A stretch of DNA of 19,334 nucleotides from positions 1 to 19,334 of the forward strand of contig JAISDL010000037.1 in NCBI GenBank assembly GCA_031264825.1, given 5' to 3'. Shown piece by piece: positions 14,217-19,334 of the stretch. Position numbers and translations under genes: made by a program. The first letter of the stretch is position 1. Every line of letters begins with the position of its first letter. The notes beneath the pieces are model-generated. The model saw only the letters and a program-made list of their open reading frames with translations, did no database searches and was not told the DNA's origin. This DNA is from Accumulibacter sp. (GTDB lineage Bacteria; Pseudomonadota; Gammaproteobacteria; Burkholderiales; Rhodocyclaceae).

Positions 14217-15431
14217 GTGCGCCGCGTCGCCGTCACCGGAATGGGGATCGTTTCCTGCTTGGGTAACGATCTCGTCGATGTCGAAGACGCATTGCGCCGG
14301 GGGCGGGTCGGCGTCCGTTACGTCGACGAATACGAGAAGCTCGGTTTCAAGAGTCGCGTCGCGGGGGTTCCCGACGTCTCCGGCGAACCCGTTCCCGACA
14401 GAAAGCTCCGCCGCTTCATGGGCGACGTTGCGCTCTTCGCTTACCACGCCGCGCGGCGCGCGATTTCCGACGCGGCGCTTGACCCACGCGCGATCTCCGA
14501 CCCGAGGACGGGACTCATCGTCGGTTCGGGCGTCGGTTCGCTCTTCGAGCATCACGCCGCCGCGACGAGCCTCTCCGCTCGCGGCGCGGCCAAATTGCCG
14601 CCCTACTTCGTTCCCCGCGTGATGGGCAGCACGGCCTCGGCGTGTCTTTCGACCGCTTTCGGAATCGAGGGAATCAGCTATTCGATCAGTGCGGCGTGCG
14701 CGACGGGCGCGCACTGCATCGGGCACGGCGCGGACCTCATCCGTTGCGGGAGACAGGATCGGATGCTCGTCGGCGGCGCCGAAGAAGTGCAATGGACTTC
14801 GACGGCGCTTTTCGACGCGATGGGCGCGCTTTCGACCGCGTACAACGACGAAACCGCGTCGCGTCCCTTCGACGCGGGACGCGACGGCTTCGTCATCGCG
14901 GGCGGCGCGGGCGTGCTCGTCCTCGAAGAACTCGAACTCGCCCGACGGCGCGGCGCGCGGATTTACGCCGAACTCGCCGCGTACGGCGCGAATTGCGACG
15001 GGCGCGACATGACCGCGACGACGCCGGAAAGCGCGGCGCGCGCGATGCGGCTCGCGCTCGACGGCCTCGGCGACCGCAGCGTCGATTACATCAACGCGCA
15101 CGCGACCTCGACGCGCTTGGGAGATATCGCCGAATTGACCGCGATCCGCGAGGTTTTCGGAGACGCGATGCCGCCGATCTCGTCGACGAAGGGACTCGCG
15201 GGACACCCGATCGCGGCGGCGGGCGCGCACGACGCGATTTACTCCCTCCTGATGCTCGAACGCGGTTTCCTGACCGGATGCGCGAATCTGTTCGAGATTG
15301 CGCCCGAATGCGCCGCCTACCCTCTGCTGGCGCGGAGCGTCGATTGCAGGGTCGATACGGTGATGTCGAACAGCTTCGGTTTCGGCGGAACGAACGCCAG
15401 CCTCATTTTCAGGCGTGTCGCGGACGGCTGA
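14217..15431 (+). CDS. FabB-like beta-ketoacyl-ACP synthase (additional ketosynthase)
   Basis: 404-residue ketosynthase strikingly like E. coli FabB (KAS I): VTGMGIVSCLGN at the start, SISAACATGAHCIG with Cys161, NAHATSTRLGD with His295, TKGLAGHPIAAAGA with His330, DAMGALSTAYND, and the C-terminal MSNSFGFGGTNASL. Spacing of the triad (134 and 35 residues) is as in FabB. It is therefore a competent KAS I enzyme and not the truncated chain-length factor ApeC. It could be a third APE ketosynthase or the cell's own fatty acid FabB lying at the end of the operon; no fabA is adjacent. Start is a GTG at 14217, 19 bases after the preceding stop, with only a weak AGG upstream. Followed by a 133-base gap with no strong terminator. 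Confidence 0.87.
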   Translation: MRRVAVTGMGIVSCLGNDLVDVEDALRRGRVGVRYVDEYEKLGFKSRVAGVPDVSGEPVPDRKLRRFMGDVALFAYHAARRAISDAALDPRAISDPRTGLIVGSGVGSLFEHHAAATSLSARGAAKLPPYFVPRVMGSTASACLSTAFGIEGISYSISAACATGAHCIGHGADLIRCGRQDRMLVGGAEEVQWTSTALFDAMGALSTAYNDETASRPFDAGRDGFVIAGGAGVLVLEELELARRRGARIYAELAAYGANCDGRDMTATTPESAARAMRLALDGLGDRSVDYINAHATSTRLGDIAELTAIREVFGDAMPPISSTKGLAGHPIAAAGAHDAIYSLLMLERGFLTGCANLFEIAPECAAYPLLARSVDCRVDTVMSNSFGFGGTNASLIFRRVADG

Positions 15432-15564
15432 AAACGTCTAAACTGACACCGTTTTGAATTTTTGAATTCCGGTACCAAAAGACGGAACGGAGCCTGAAAA
15501 AAGTGGCAGACTCTTTCAGGGAACGATTTCCCGCTTGAAGAAAATGGAACGACAGGAGGAGACG

Positions 15565-16002
15565 ATGTTCATCAGAATTTTTGCCTTGGCCCTGGCTTTG
15601 GGCTTTTCGACGCAGAGCTTCGCGCGGGACGAGCGCCAAATGTTCCCGCTCAAAGACGCGCTCAATTCGCCGGAAGCGAAAGAGCGCCTCGACCCCAAGG
15701 TTCGTTTGTTTTTCGGATCGCGCAAATACCCCGCCGTCGCAAGGGATTTCGGCGAGTGGCGGACGAATAAAAAGACCAACGGCTTCAATAAATCGGACAA
15801 GGAGGCGTGCGAATGGGCTTTTCTCTCCGCCGTTCTGGAGCTTCAGGAACGCGCGAAAAAGCTGGGCGGAAACGCGATCGTCGGAATCAAGAGCAACTAC
15901 AAAAATGCCGAGCGCAGCAGCCAGACCGAGTATATGTGCGGCAGCGGCGCGCTGATGTCCGGCGTCGCCTTGAAGGGAAAAGTCGTTTCGATAAAAAAAT
16001 GA
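15565..16002 (+). CDS. Small conserved periplasmic protein (family often misnamed excinuclease ATPase subunit)
   Basis: 145 residues with a short signal peptide (FIR, hydrophobic core, cleavage predicted after SFA at residues 18-20). The mature part has TNKKTNGFNKSDKEACEWA, then AAVLELQ-like helix sequence, KKLGGNAIVGIKSNYK and CGSGALMSGVALKGK. This pattern matches a proteobacterial family of small exported proteins that databases frequently label excinuclease ATPase subunit without any ATPase motif; none is present here (no Walker A). Function unknown. Two cysteines (in EACEWA and MCGSG) might form a disulfide. The ATG at 15565 has AGGAGGA five bases before it; an in-frame ATG at 15535 lacks one. 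It is 133 bases from the ketosynthase gene, so it may be outside the APE operon. Confidence 0.78.
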   Translation: MFIRIFALALALGFSTQSFARDERQMFPLKDALNSPEAKERLDPKVRLFFGSRKYPAVARDFGEWRTNKKTNGFNKSDKEACEWAFLSAVLELQERAKKLGGNAIVGIKSNYKNAERSSQTEYMCGSGALMSGVALKGKVVSIKK

Positions 16003-16046
16003 GTTTTGGGACAGGCGACAGGGGGCAGGAGACAGAGGAATTGTAG

Positions 16047-16066
16047 GGGCACGGCGCGCCGTGCCC
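16047..16066. repeat. Perfect 20-base palindrome
   Basis: GGGCACGGCGCGCCGTGCCC reads the same on both strands. It lies in the gene-free stretch 16003-16253, just after a purine-rich stretch (GACAGGCGACAGGGGGC and on). It resembles the widespread GTAGGGGC-type extragenic palindromes seen in many GC-rich genomes. No U-tract follows, so it is not a classical terminator. Confidence 0.85.
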
Positions 16067-16110
16067 ATCGGCGGTATAACGGAGTGAAGCCCAACACAGA
16101 GGTCGGATGC

Positions 16111-16207
16111 CAGGGATCAGATGAAAACCGATCGGTGTTTCAAAGCTCTTTTTCCGGCGGCGAAGCCGCCGGTCACTGATCTGATACCTGACGAGGCCGA
16201 AGGCCTC
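16111..16207. repeat. Second extragenic inverted-repeat element with two GAA-loop hairpins
   Basis: Imperfect inverted repeat with arms 16111-16122 (CAGGGATCAGAT) and 16179-16190 (ATCTGATACCTG), 11 of 12 positions complementary. Enclosed is a perfect 8-base-stem hairpin CCGGCGGC-GAA-GCCGCCGG (16154-16172). Just outside is a 6-base-stem hairpin GAGGCC-GAA-GGCCTC (16193-16207). The 17 bases 16116-16132 are identical to 9931-9947, and the right arm's complement resembles the CAGGTATCAG at 9906-9915, so the two elements are related. Neither hairpin is followed by a T-run. Confidence 0.75.
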
Positions 16208-16213
16208 CATTGC

Positions 16214-16242
16214 TTGACCGCGCACACCTTAGCCGGTAGAAT
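16214..16242 (+). promoter_or_regulatory. Sigma-70-type promoter of the tRNA array
   Basis: TTGACC at 16214-16219 and TAGAAT at 16237-16242, separated by exactly 17 bases. The predicted transcription start near 16249 is five bases before tRNA-Pro. The bases after the -10 box (CCGCG) form a GC-rich discriminator, as is common in stable-RNA promoters under stringent control. The -35 box lies seven bases after the second hairpin of the repeat element. Confidence 0.8.
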
Positions 16243-16253
16243 CCGCGATTCCT

Positions 16254-16331
16254 CGGGGCGTAGCGCAGCCAGGTTAGCGCATCTGCTTTGGGAGCAGAGG
16301 GTCGTGAGTTCGAATCCCACCGCCCCGACCA
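16254..16331 (+). tRNA. tRNA-Pro (anticodon TGG)
   Basis: Full cloverleaf. The acceptor stem CGGGGCG pairs with CGCCCCG (16321-16327), followed by discriminator A and an encoded CCA (16329-16331). The anticodon stem TCTGC/GCAGA encloses the loop TTTGGGA with anticodon TGG at 16289-16291, reading proline codons. The T-arm contains GTTCGAATC. First of three tRNAs in a probable single transcript. Confidence 0.96.
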
Positions 16332-16385
16332 AGTTTGGCGTATATTATCGGTGTAGACGTTTTGCGTCGGTGAATCCTGTACTTC

Positions 16386-16462
16386 GCGCCCGTAGCTCAA
16401 CAGGATAGAGCACCGGCCTTCTAAGCCGGGGGTTGTGAGTTCGAGCCTCGCCGGGCGTGCCA
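16386..16462 (+). tRNA. tRNA-Arg (anticodon TCT)
   Basis: Acceptor GCGCCCG pairs with CGGGCGT (16452-16458), the first pair being G-U; discriminator G and encoded CCA follow (16460-16462). The anticodon stem CCGGC/GCCGG encloses CTTCTAA with anticodon TCT at 16420-16422, reading AGA/AGG arginine codons, which are rare in a GC-rich genome. Fifty-four bases after tRNA-Pro. Confidence 0.95.
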
Positions 16463-16470
16463 GTTTCAGT

Positions 16471-16547
16471 GGCGATGTTAGCTCAGTCGGTAGAGCATCG
16501 GATTGTGATTCCGAGGGTCAGCGGTTCGAAACCGCTACATCGCCCCA
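16471..16547 (+). tRNA. tRNA-His (anticodon GTG)
   Basis: Carries the histidine-specific extra G(-1) at 16471, paired with C73 at 16544. Acceptor GCGATGT/ACATCGC, encoded CCA at 16545-16547. The anticodon stem TCGGA/TCCGA encloses TTGTGAT with anticodon GTG at 16505-16507. It lies eight bases after tRNA-Arg. The antitoxin gene on the other strand ends 22 bases downstream. I saw no duplicate of its 3' end that would mark an integrated element. Confidence 0.96.
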
Positions 16548-16569
16548 TTTCTCCCGTTGATTCAATAAC

Positions 16570-16920
16570 TTACACCGCACTGACCCGCGATGTTTTTTCT
16601 GTTTCGCGCGGATTTGACCAAGACTTGACCGCGTTGGTGCGCACGATGCGTTCGATCGTGTCGGAGATCGCGTCGCGGGTGCGAGCGGTGTCGTAGTCGA
16701 CCTGAAGTCCGCTCCAGAAACCGTCACTCGTGCCAAAAAAGGCCGACAGTCGCAAACCCGTATCGACAGTAATCGCCCGCTTGCCCGCGACGATTTCGCC
16801 GATACGCCGCTGCGGCACATCGATTTCTTTGGCCAGACGGTATTGGCTGATGCCCATCGGCTTCAAGAATTCTTCCAGCAAGATTTCGCCGGGGTGGGGA
16901 TAGGGAATCTCACGCGGCAT
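16570..16920 (-). CDS. higA: HigA-type antitoxin (XRE family)
   Basis: 116-residue DNA-binding antitoxin. The N-terminus PHPGEILLEEFLKPMGISQ (residues 8-26) is the HigA hallmark, followed by a helix-turn-helix (YRLAKEIDVPQRRIGEIVAGKR, about 27-48) and a dimerisation segment. It should bind and neutralise HigB and repress the operon. It is the second gene of the pair, 18 bases after higB, with AGGAG before its ATG. Its stop is TAA, unlike nearly all neighbours, which use TGA, and its GC content looks lower than that of the APE genes; together these hint at separate acquisition. Confidence 0.9.
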   Translation of the reverse strand: MPREIPYPHPGEILLEEFLKPMGISQYRLAKEIDVPQRRIGEIVAGKRAITVDTGLRLSAFFGTSDGFWSGLQVDYDTARTRDAISDTIERIVRTNAVKSWSNPRETEKTSRVSAV

Positions 16921-16938
16921 ATTCGTTCTCCTTTTGTG

Positions 16939-17217
16939 TCAGTGGTAGTCTACAATCTCGACGTTTTCCGCTTGTCCGTTCTCGAAATCGAAGCAAATAC
17001 GCCATTGGTTGTTTACACGGATGCTGTACTGACCGTTGCGGTCTCCGGAAAGCTTTTCAAGCCGGTTGCCCGGCGGGATGCGCAAATCGTCCAGCGCAGA
17101 CGCCCGGTTCAGTATCGCCAGTTTTCGCAAGGCGCTGGCCGCGATAAGGGCAAATTTCGCTACACTACGACCTTTGAAAAGCGCTTCGGTATCGGAGCAT
17201 CGGAAACTCGTAATCAT
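16939..17217 (-). CDS. higB: HigB/RelE-family mRNA interferase toxin
   Basis: 92-residue toxin of the RelE superfamily, complete. The family pattern is evident: FRCSDTEALFKG near the N-terminus, LRKLAILNRAS (about 30-40), DLRIPPGNRLEKLSGDR (44-60), GQYSIRVNNQWRICF (62-76) and a C-terminal VEIVDYH. HigB cleaves mRNA on the ribosome when its antitoxin is lost. Toxin-first order with HigA downstream is typical of HigBA and unlike most other type II systems. The predicted promoter places transcription start at or next to the ATG. The pair lies between the tRNA array and pyrC. Confidence 0.92.
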   Translation of the reverse strand: MITSFRCSDTEALFKGRSVAKFALIAASALRKLAILNRASALDDLRIPPGNRLEKLSGDRNGQYSIRVNNQWRICFDFENGQAENVEIVDYH

Positions 17218-17223
17218 GCGAGA

Positions 17224-17252
17224 ATAGTAACGAGTTGCGTTAGTATTGTCAA
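17224..17252 (-). promoter_or_regulatory. Near-consensus higBA promoter with possible HigA operator
   Basis: Reading the minus strand: TTGACA (17252-17247), 17 bases, TACTAT (17229-17224). The predicted start (seven bases past the -10) is 17217, the A of the higB ATG. An inverted repeat GTATTG (17243-17248) / CAATAC (17267-17272) overlaps the -35 box and is a candidate binding site for HigA autorepression; the site is only suggested by its symmetry. Confidence 0.7.
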
Positions 17253-17399
17253 GCGTCCGTATTCGTCAATACAATGCTTTGATGCGCGTGGAGAAAGCGC
17301 TTAATATACGCCATGCGTGCCAAGCCGCCCGCGCGTGGCGCGCTCAACGGCGGTTTCCACGATCCCGCGATCGATTTTAAGGTTTTTCCGACTGAACGC

Positions 17400-18431
17400 A
17401 TGCAAATCGAAATTATCTGTCCCGACGACTGGCATCTGCACCTGCGCGACGGAGAAGCGCTGAAATCCGTCTTGCCGCACAGCGCGCGTCAGTTCGCGCG
17501 CGCGATGGTCATGCCGAACCTGAAGCCGCCTGTGACGACCACTCAAGCCGCCGCGGCCTACCGCGAGCGCATCCTCGCCGCCGTGCCGCTCGGCGTCGCG
17601 TTCGAACCGCTGATGACGCTCTACCTGACCGACGAAACGCCGCGCGACGAAATCCGGCGCGCGCACGAGAGCGGCTTCGTCCACGCGGTCAAGCTCTACC
17701 CTGCCGGCGTGACGACACACTCGGACGCCGGTGTGACGGCGATCGACCGATGCGACCCCGCGCTTTCCGAAATGGAAAAACTGGGGATGCCGCTCTTGAT
17801 TCATGGTGAAGTCAACGATCCCGCCGTCGACGTTTTCGACCGCGAGAGCGTTTTCATCGAAACGGTGCTGCAACCCCTGCTCGCGCGCCACCCGGAATTG
17901 CGCGTCGTTCTCGAACACATTACGACGAAAGAAGCCGTCGACTTCATCGCGTCTTCCGGCGAGTCTCTGGCGGCGACGATCACCGCGCACCACCTGCTTT
18001 ACAACCGGAACGCGATTTTCGCCGGCGGCTTGCGTCCGCATCGCTAGTGCCTGCCTGTATTGAAGCGCGAGACGCATCGCGTCGCGCTGCTCGACGCGGC
18101 GGCGTCGGGAAGCCCGAAATTCATGCTGGGGACCGATTCGGCGCCGCACGCGCGCCGTCAGAAGGAGGCCGACTGCGGTTGCGCCGGATGCTATACCGCG
18201 CACGCGGCGATCGAGTTTTACGCGGAAGCTTTCGAGAGTGTCGGCGCGCTCGACCGTCTCGAAGCGTTTTCGAGTTTCAACGGCCCCGATTTTTACCGTT
18301 TGCCCCGGAATACCGAGAAGATCGTGCTCGAAAAAAACGATTGGACCGTCCCGCAAACCTTCAGTTTCGGCGAAAATGAGCTTCTTGTGCCCCTGAGGGC
18401 GGGAGAAGTCCTGCATTGGAAGCGAATATGA
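17400..18431 (+). pseudogene. pyrC: Dihydroorotase pyrC interrupted by an in-frame TAG
   Basis: E. coli-type (class II) dihydroorotase, the third step of pyrimidine synthesis, closing carbamoyl-aspartate to dihydroorotate. Zinc ligands seen: His12 and His14 (DDWHLHLRDG), Lys98 (VKLYPA, the carboxylated lysine), His135 (LIHGEV), His173 (LEHITTK) and Asp246 (GTDSAPHAR). A TAG at 18045-18047 (codon 216) interrupts the frame, and the same frame resumes at once: GGLRPHR, stop, then CLPVLKRETHR. In E. coli PyrC the aligned text is RPHLYCLP, so TAG replaces the tyrosine codon by one base. This is not a frameshift. The first fragment lacks the Asp ligand and the substrate-binding HARRQKE region. Start is placed at 17400 by homology; an ATG at 17313 would add 29 residues. 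It could be a recent pseudogene, a sequencing error or a suppressed stop. Confidence 0.88.
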
Positions 18432-18445
18432 CTTTCGGAGGAAGC

Positions 18446-18886
18446 ATGAAGCCTTACCTGTTTCTGCTGGCGTTACCTTTGCTGGCGGCGTGTTCCGACC
18501 AGCGCGCGTCGTACGTAATCAACGGCAGCAACCACGTGCTGAGCCTCGTGCGCGTCACGGGTTTCCCTTGGCAAAAAACGGCGAAATACGCGATCGTCCC
18601 GACGCGAATGCCCGACTGCATGCGCCGCCACGATTGGCCCGACGCGCCGCTGAACGCGCGCTTCGAAGTCTATTCGGCGGGAGACAACGCATGGATCATC
18701 CGCCAGCGCGACCGGCTCTACGTCACCGAAACGCGAACCTGCGAGGGATTCGCGCCGCTCGATCAGATTCCTGAAACGGGGCTTGGCACACTCGTTGGCG
18801 TATTCGAGACGCGGAGCGGAACGCTCGTCTTCACGCCGGCTATCATACCGCCGGCTTCGACGACCCCCGCCGCTCCGGCGAATTAA
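18446..18886 (+). CDS. Small conserved lipoprotein of unknown function
   Basis: 146 residues. Signal peptide with lipobox LAAC (Cys16) and Ser-Asp behind it, so it is probably lipid-anchored. The mature domain has a repeated beta pattern (YVINGSNHVLSLVR, FEVYSAGDNAWIIRQRDRLYVTETRTC) and two further cysteines (PDCMRRHDW, RTCEGF) that may pair. The C-terminal end is a Pro/Thr/Ala-rich tail. It recalls proteobacterial lipoproteins with the pattern CxRRH...WYVTE...TC, but I cannot name a family. The ATG at 18446 has GGAGGA directly upstream, and upstream in-frame ATGs (18416, 18428) overlap pyrC. It lies 14 bases after pyrC, so the two were probably cotranscribed. It ends with TAA. Confidence 0.78.
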   Translation: MKPYLFLLALPLLAACSDQRASYVINGSNHVLSLVRVTGFPWQKTAKYAIVPTRMPDCMRRHDWPDAPLNARFEVYSAGDNAWIIRQRDRLYVTETRTCEGFAPLDQIPETGLGTLVGVFETRSGTLVFTPAIIPPASTTPAAPAN

Positions 18887-18925
18887 GATCGCTCGCGCGT
18901 CGAAGCGAATTCCGGCGCGGCGACG

Positions 18926-18931
18926 TATAAT
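18926..18931 (+). promoter_or_regulatory. -10 box of rnpB
   Basis: A perfect TATAAT ends seven bases before the expected 5' end of RNase P RNA. No good -35 box is seen at 16-18 bases upstream (sequence AAGCGA), so the -35 is weak or an activator is used. Confidence 0.7.
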
Positions 18932-18938
18932 CCGTACC

Positions 18939-19334
18939 GGGAAGTCGGTCAGGCAACCGCTGCGCGCGTAAAAGCGCGGGGAGGAAAGTCCGGGCTTCAC
19001 AGAGCAGGATGCCGGTTAATGGCCGGGCGCCGCGAGGCGACGGAAAGTGCAACAGAGAATAGACCGCCGATGGCCGAAGGCGCATCGCACGCGATGCCCT
19101 TGGCGACACGGAATGAAAATTCCGCGCCGCTTTGCGTGAGGCTTCACAGCCTTTCGCCGGATCAGGCAAGGGTGAAACGGTGGCCCGGAGAAATCCGGGA
19201 CGAGGGGGCGAAAAGCCTCTCTTCGGGGTAAGAGCCCACCGCGGACGTGGTAACACGGACGGCACGGCAAACCCCATCCGAAGCAAGGCCAAATAGGGAA
19301 GCGCAGGCGTGGCTCGCGCCGCTTCCGGGTAGGC
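18939..19334 (+). ncRNA. rnpB: RNase P RNA (type A), 3' end beyond the window
   Basis: Catalytic RNA of RNase P, which trims the 5' leaders of tRNA precursors. Universal parts are readable in order: GAGGAAAGTCCGGGC (P4/J3-4 region, from 18980), TGCAACAGAGAATAGACCGCC (19048-19068), GGTAAGAGCCCACCG, GGTAACACGGACGGCACGGC, AAGGCCAAATAGGG, and GGGTAGGC at the window end. The order and spacing agree with E. coli M1 RNA. The 3' part, including the P1 strand, is cut off. The 5' end is set from the -10 box. Confidence 0.93.

Noticed and set aside
15493..15520. Hairpin CCTGAAA/TTTCAGG after the FabB-like gene as a terminator
   Set aside because: Seven AT-rich base pairs with a 14-base loop and no T-run after it; too weak to call.
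16154..16172. CCGGCGGC hairpin as a Rho-independent terminator
   Set aside because: No T-run follows on either strand; it belongs to an inverted-repeat element.
9885..16207. CRISPR array from the recurring 14-17 base repeats
   Set aside because: Repeats are few, irregularly spaced, palindromic and without unique spacers of constant length; no cas genes.
16471..17217. higBA as part of an island integrated at tRNA-His
   Set aside because: No duplicate of the tRNA 3' end and no integrase found in the window; only a toxin-antitoxin pair is present.
17301..18416. Minus-strand open frame (371 codons) opposite pyrC
   Set aside because: Tempting because pyrC is interrupted, but it is motif-free and arginine-rich, and the plus strand matches dihydroorotase on both sides of the stop.
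17400..18431. pyrC as a frameshifted gene
   Set aside because: Codon positions before and after the TAG are in the same frame, so it is a nonsense change and not an insertion or deletion.

Overview
The window is GC-rich chromosomal DNA from a Gram-negative bacterium. It carries most of an aryl polyene (APE) pigment gene cluster, followed by a tRNA array, a toxin-antitoxin pair, a disrupted pyrC, a small lipoprotein gene and the 5' part of the RNase P RNA gene. The host is probably a proteobacterium, and I favour a betaproteobacterium. The reasons are the E. coli-type (class II) dihydroorotase, type A RNase P RNA, a FabB-type ketosynthase, lipoproteins and an outer-membrane-directed export system. 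The taxon is an inference from gene content; no phylogeny was run.

Layout. 1-13728: one dense plus-strand operon in the order ACP (ApeF), COG4648 membrane protein (ApeG), AMP ligase fused to an ApeI-like dehydratase (ApeH-ApeI), glycosyltransferase/acyltransferase fusion (ApeJ), aromatic amino acid ammonia-lyase, hotdog thioesterase (ApeK), LolA-like carrier (ApeL), MMPL/RND exporter (ApeM), DUF3261-like lipoprotein (ApeN), ketosynthase (ApeO), dehydratase (ApeP), ketoreductase (ApeQ) and ketosynthase (ApeR). Junctions are mostly 1-8 bp overlaps, so translation is probably coupled. 13742-15431: an unrecognised secreted protein and an additional FabB-like ketosynthase, probably still cluster members. 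15565-16002: a small periplasmic protein. 16003-16253: extragenic repeats. 16254-16547: tRNA-Pro(TGG), tRNA-Arg(TCT) and tRNA-His(GTG), behind a near-consensus promoter. 16570-17217 (minus): higB-higA. 17400-18431: pyrC with an in-frame TAG. 18446-18886: lipoprotein. 18939-19334: rnpB, cut by the window end.

How the genes work together. From what is known of APE systems, the lyase supplies an aryl acrylate such as 4-hydroxycinnamate. The AMP ligase loads it on an ACP. The ketosynthases, ketoreductase and dehydratases extend it to a conjugated polyene. The acyltransferase/glycosyltransferase fusion, thioesterase, LolA-like protein, MMPL pump and lipoprotein transfer and export the product to the outer membrane. 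The usual upstream part (second ACP, methyltransferase, lysophospholipid-type acyltransferase, ApeC chain-length factor) is not in the window; the first base is already the start codon of the ACP gene.

Most notable: the ligase-dehydratase fusion; the two dehydratases with complementary catalytic residues; a nested inverted-repeat element at 9885-10044 that forms the tail of apeN and sits in front of apeO, with a related copy at 16111-16190; the single in-frame TAG in pyrC, where no gene in the window uses TAG as its normal stop; and a predicted leaderless higB promoter. Gene letters follow published APE nomenclature and were assigned from recalled family features and gene order; no search was run.
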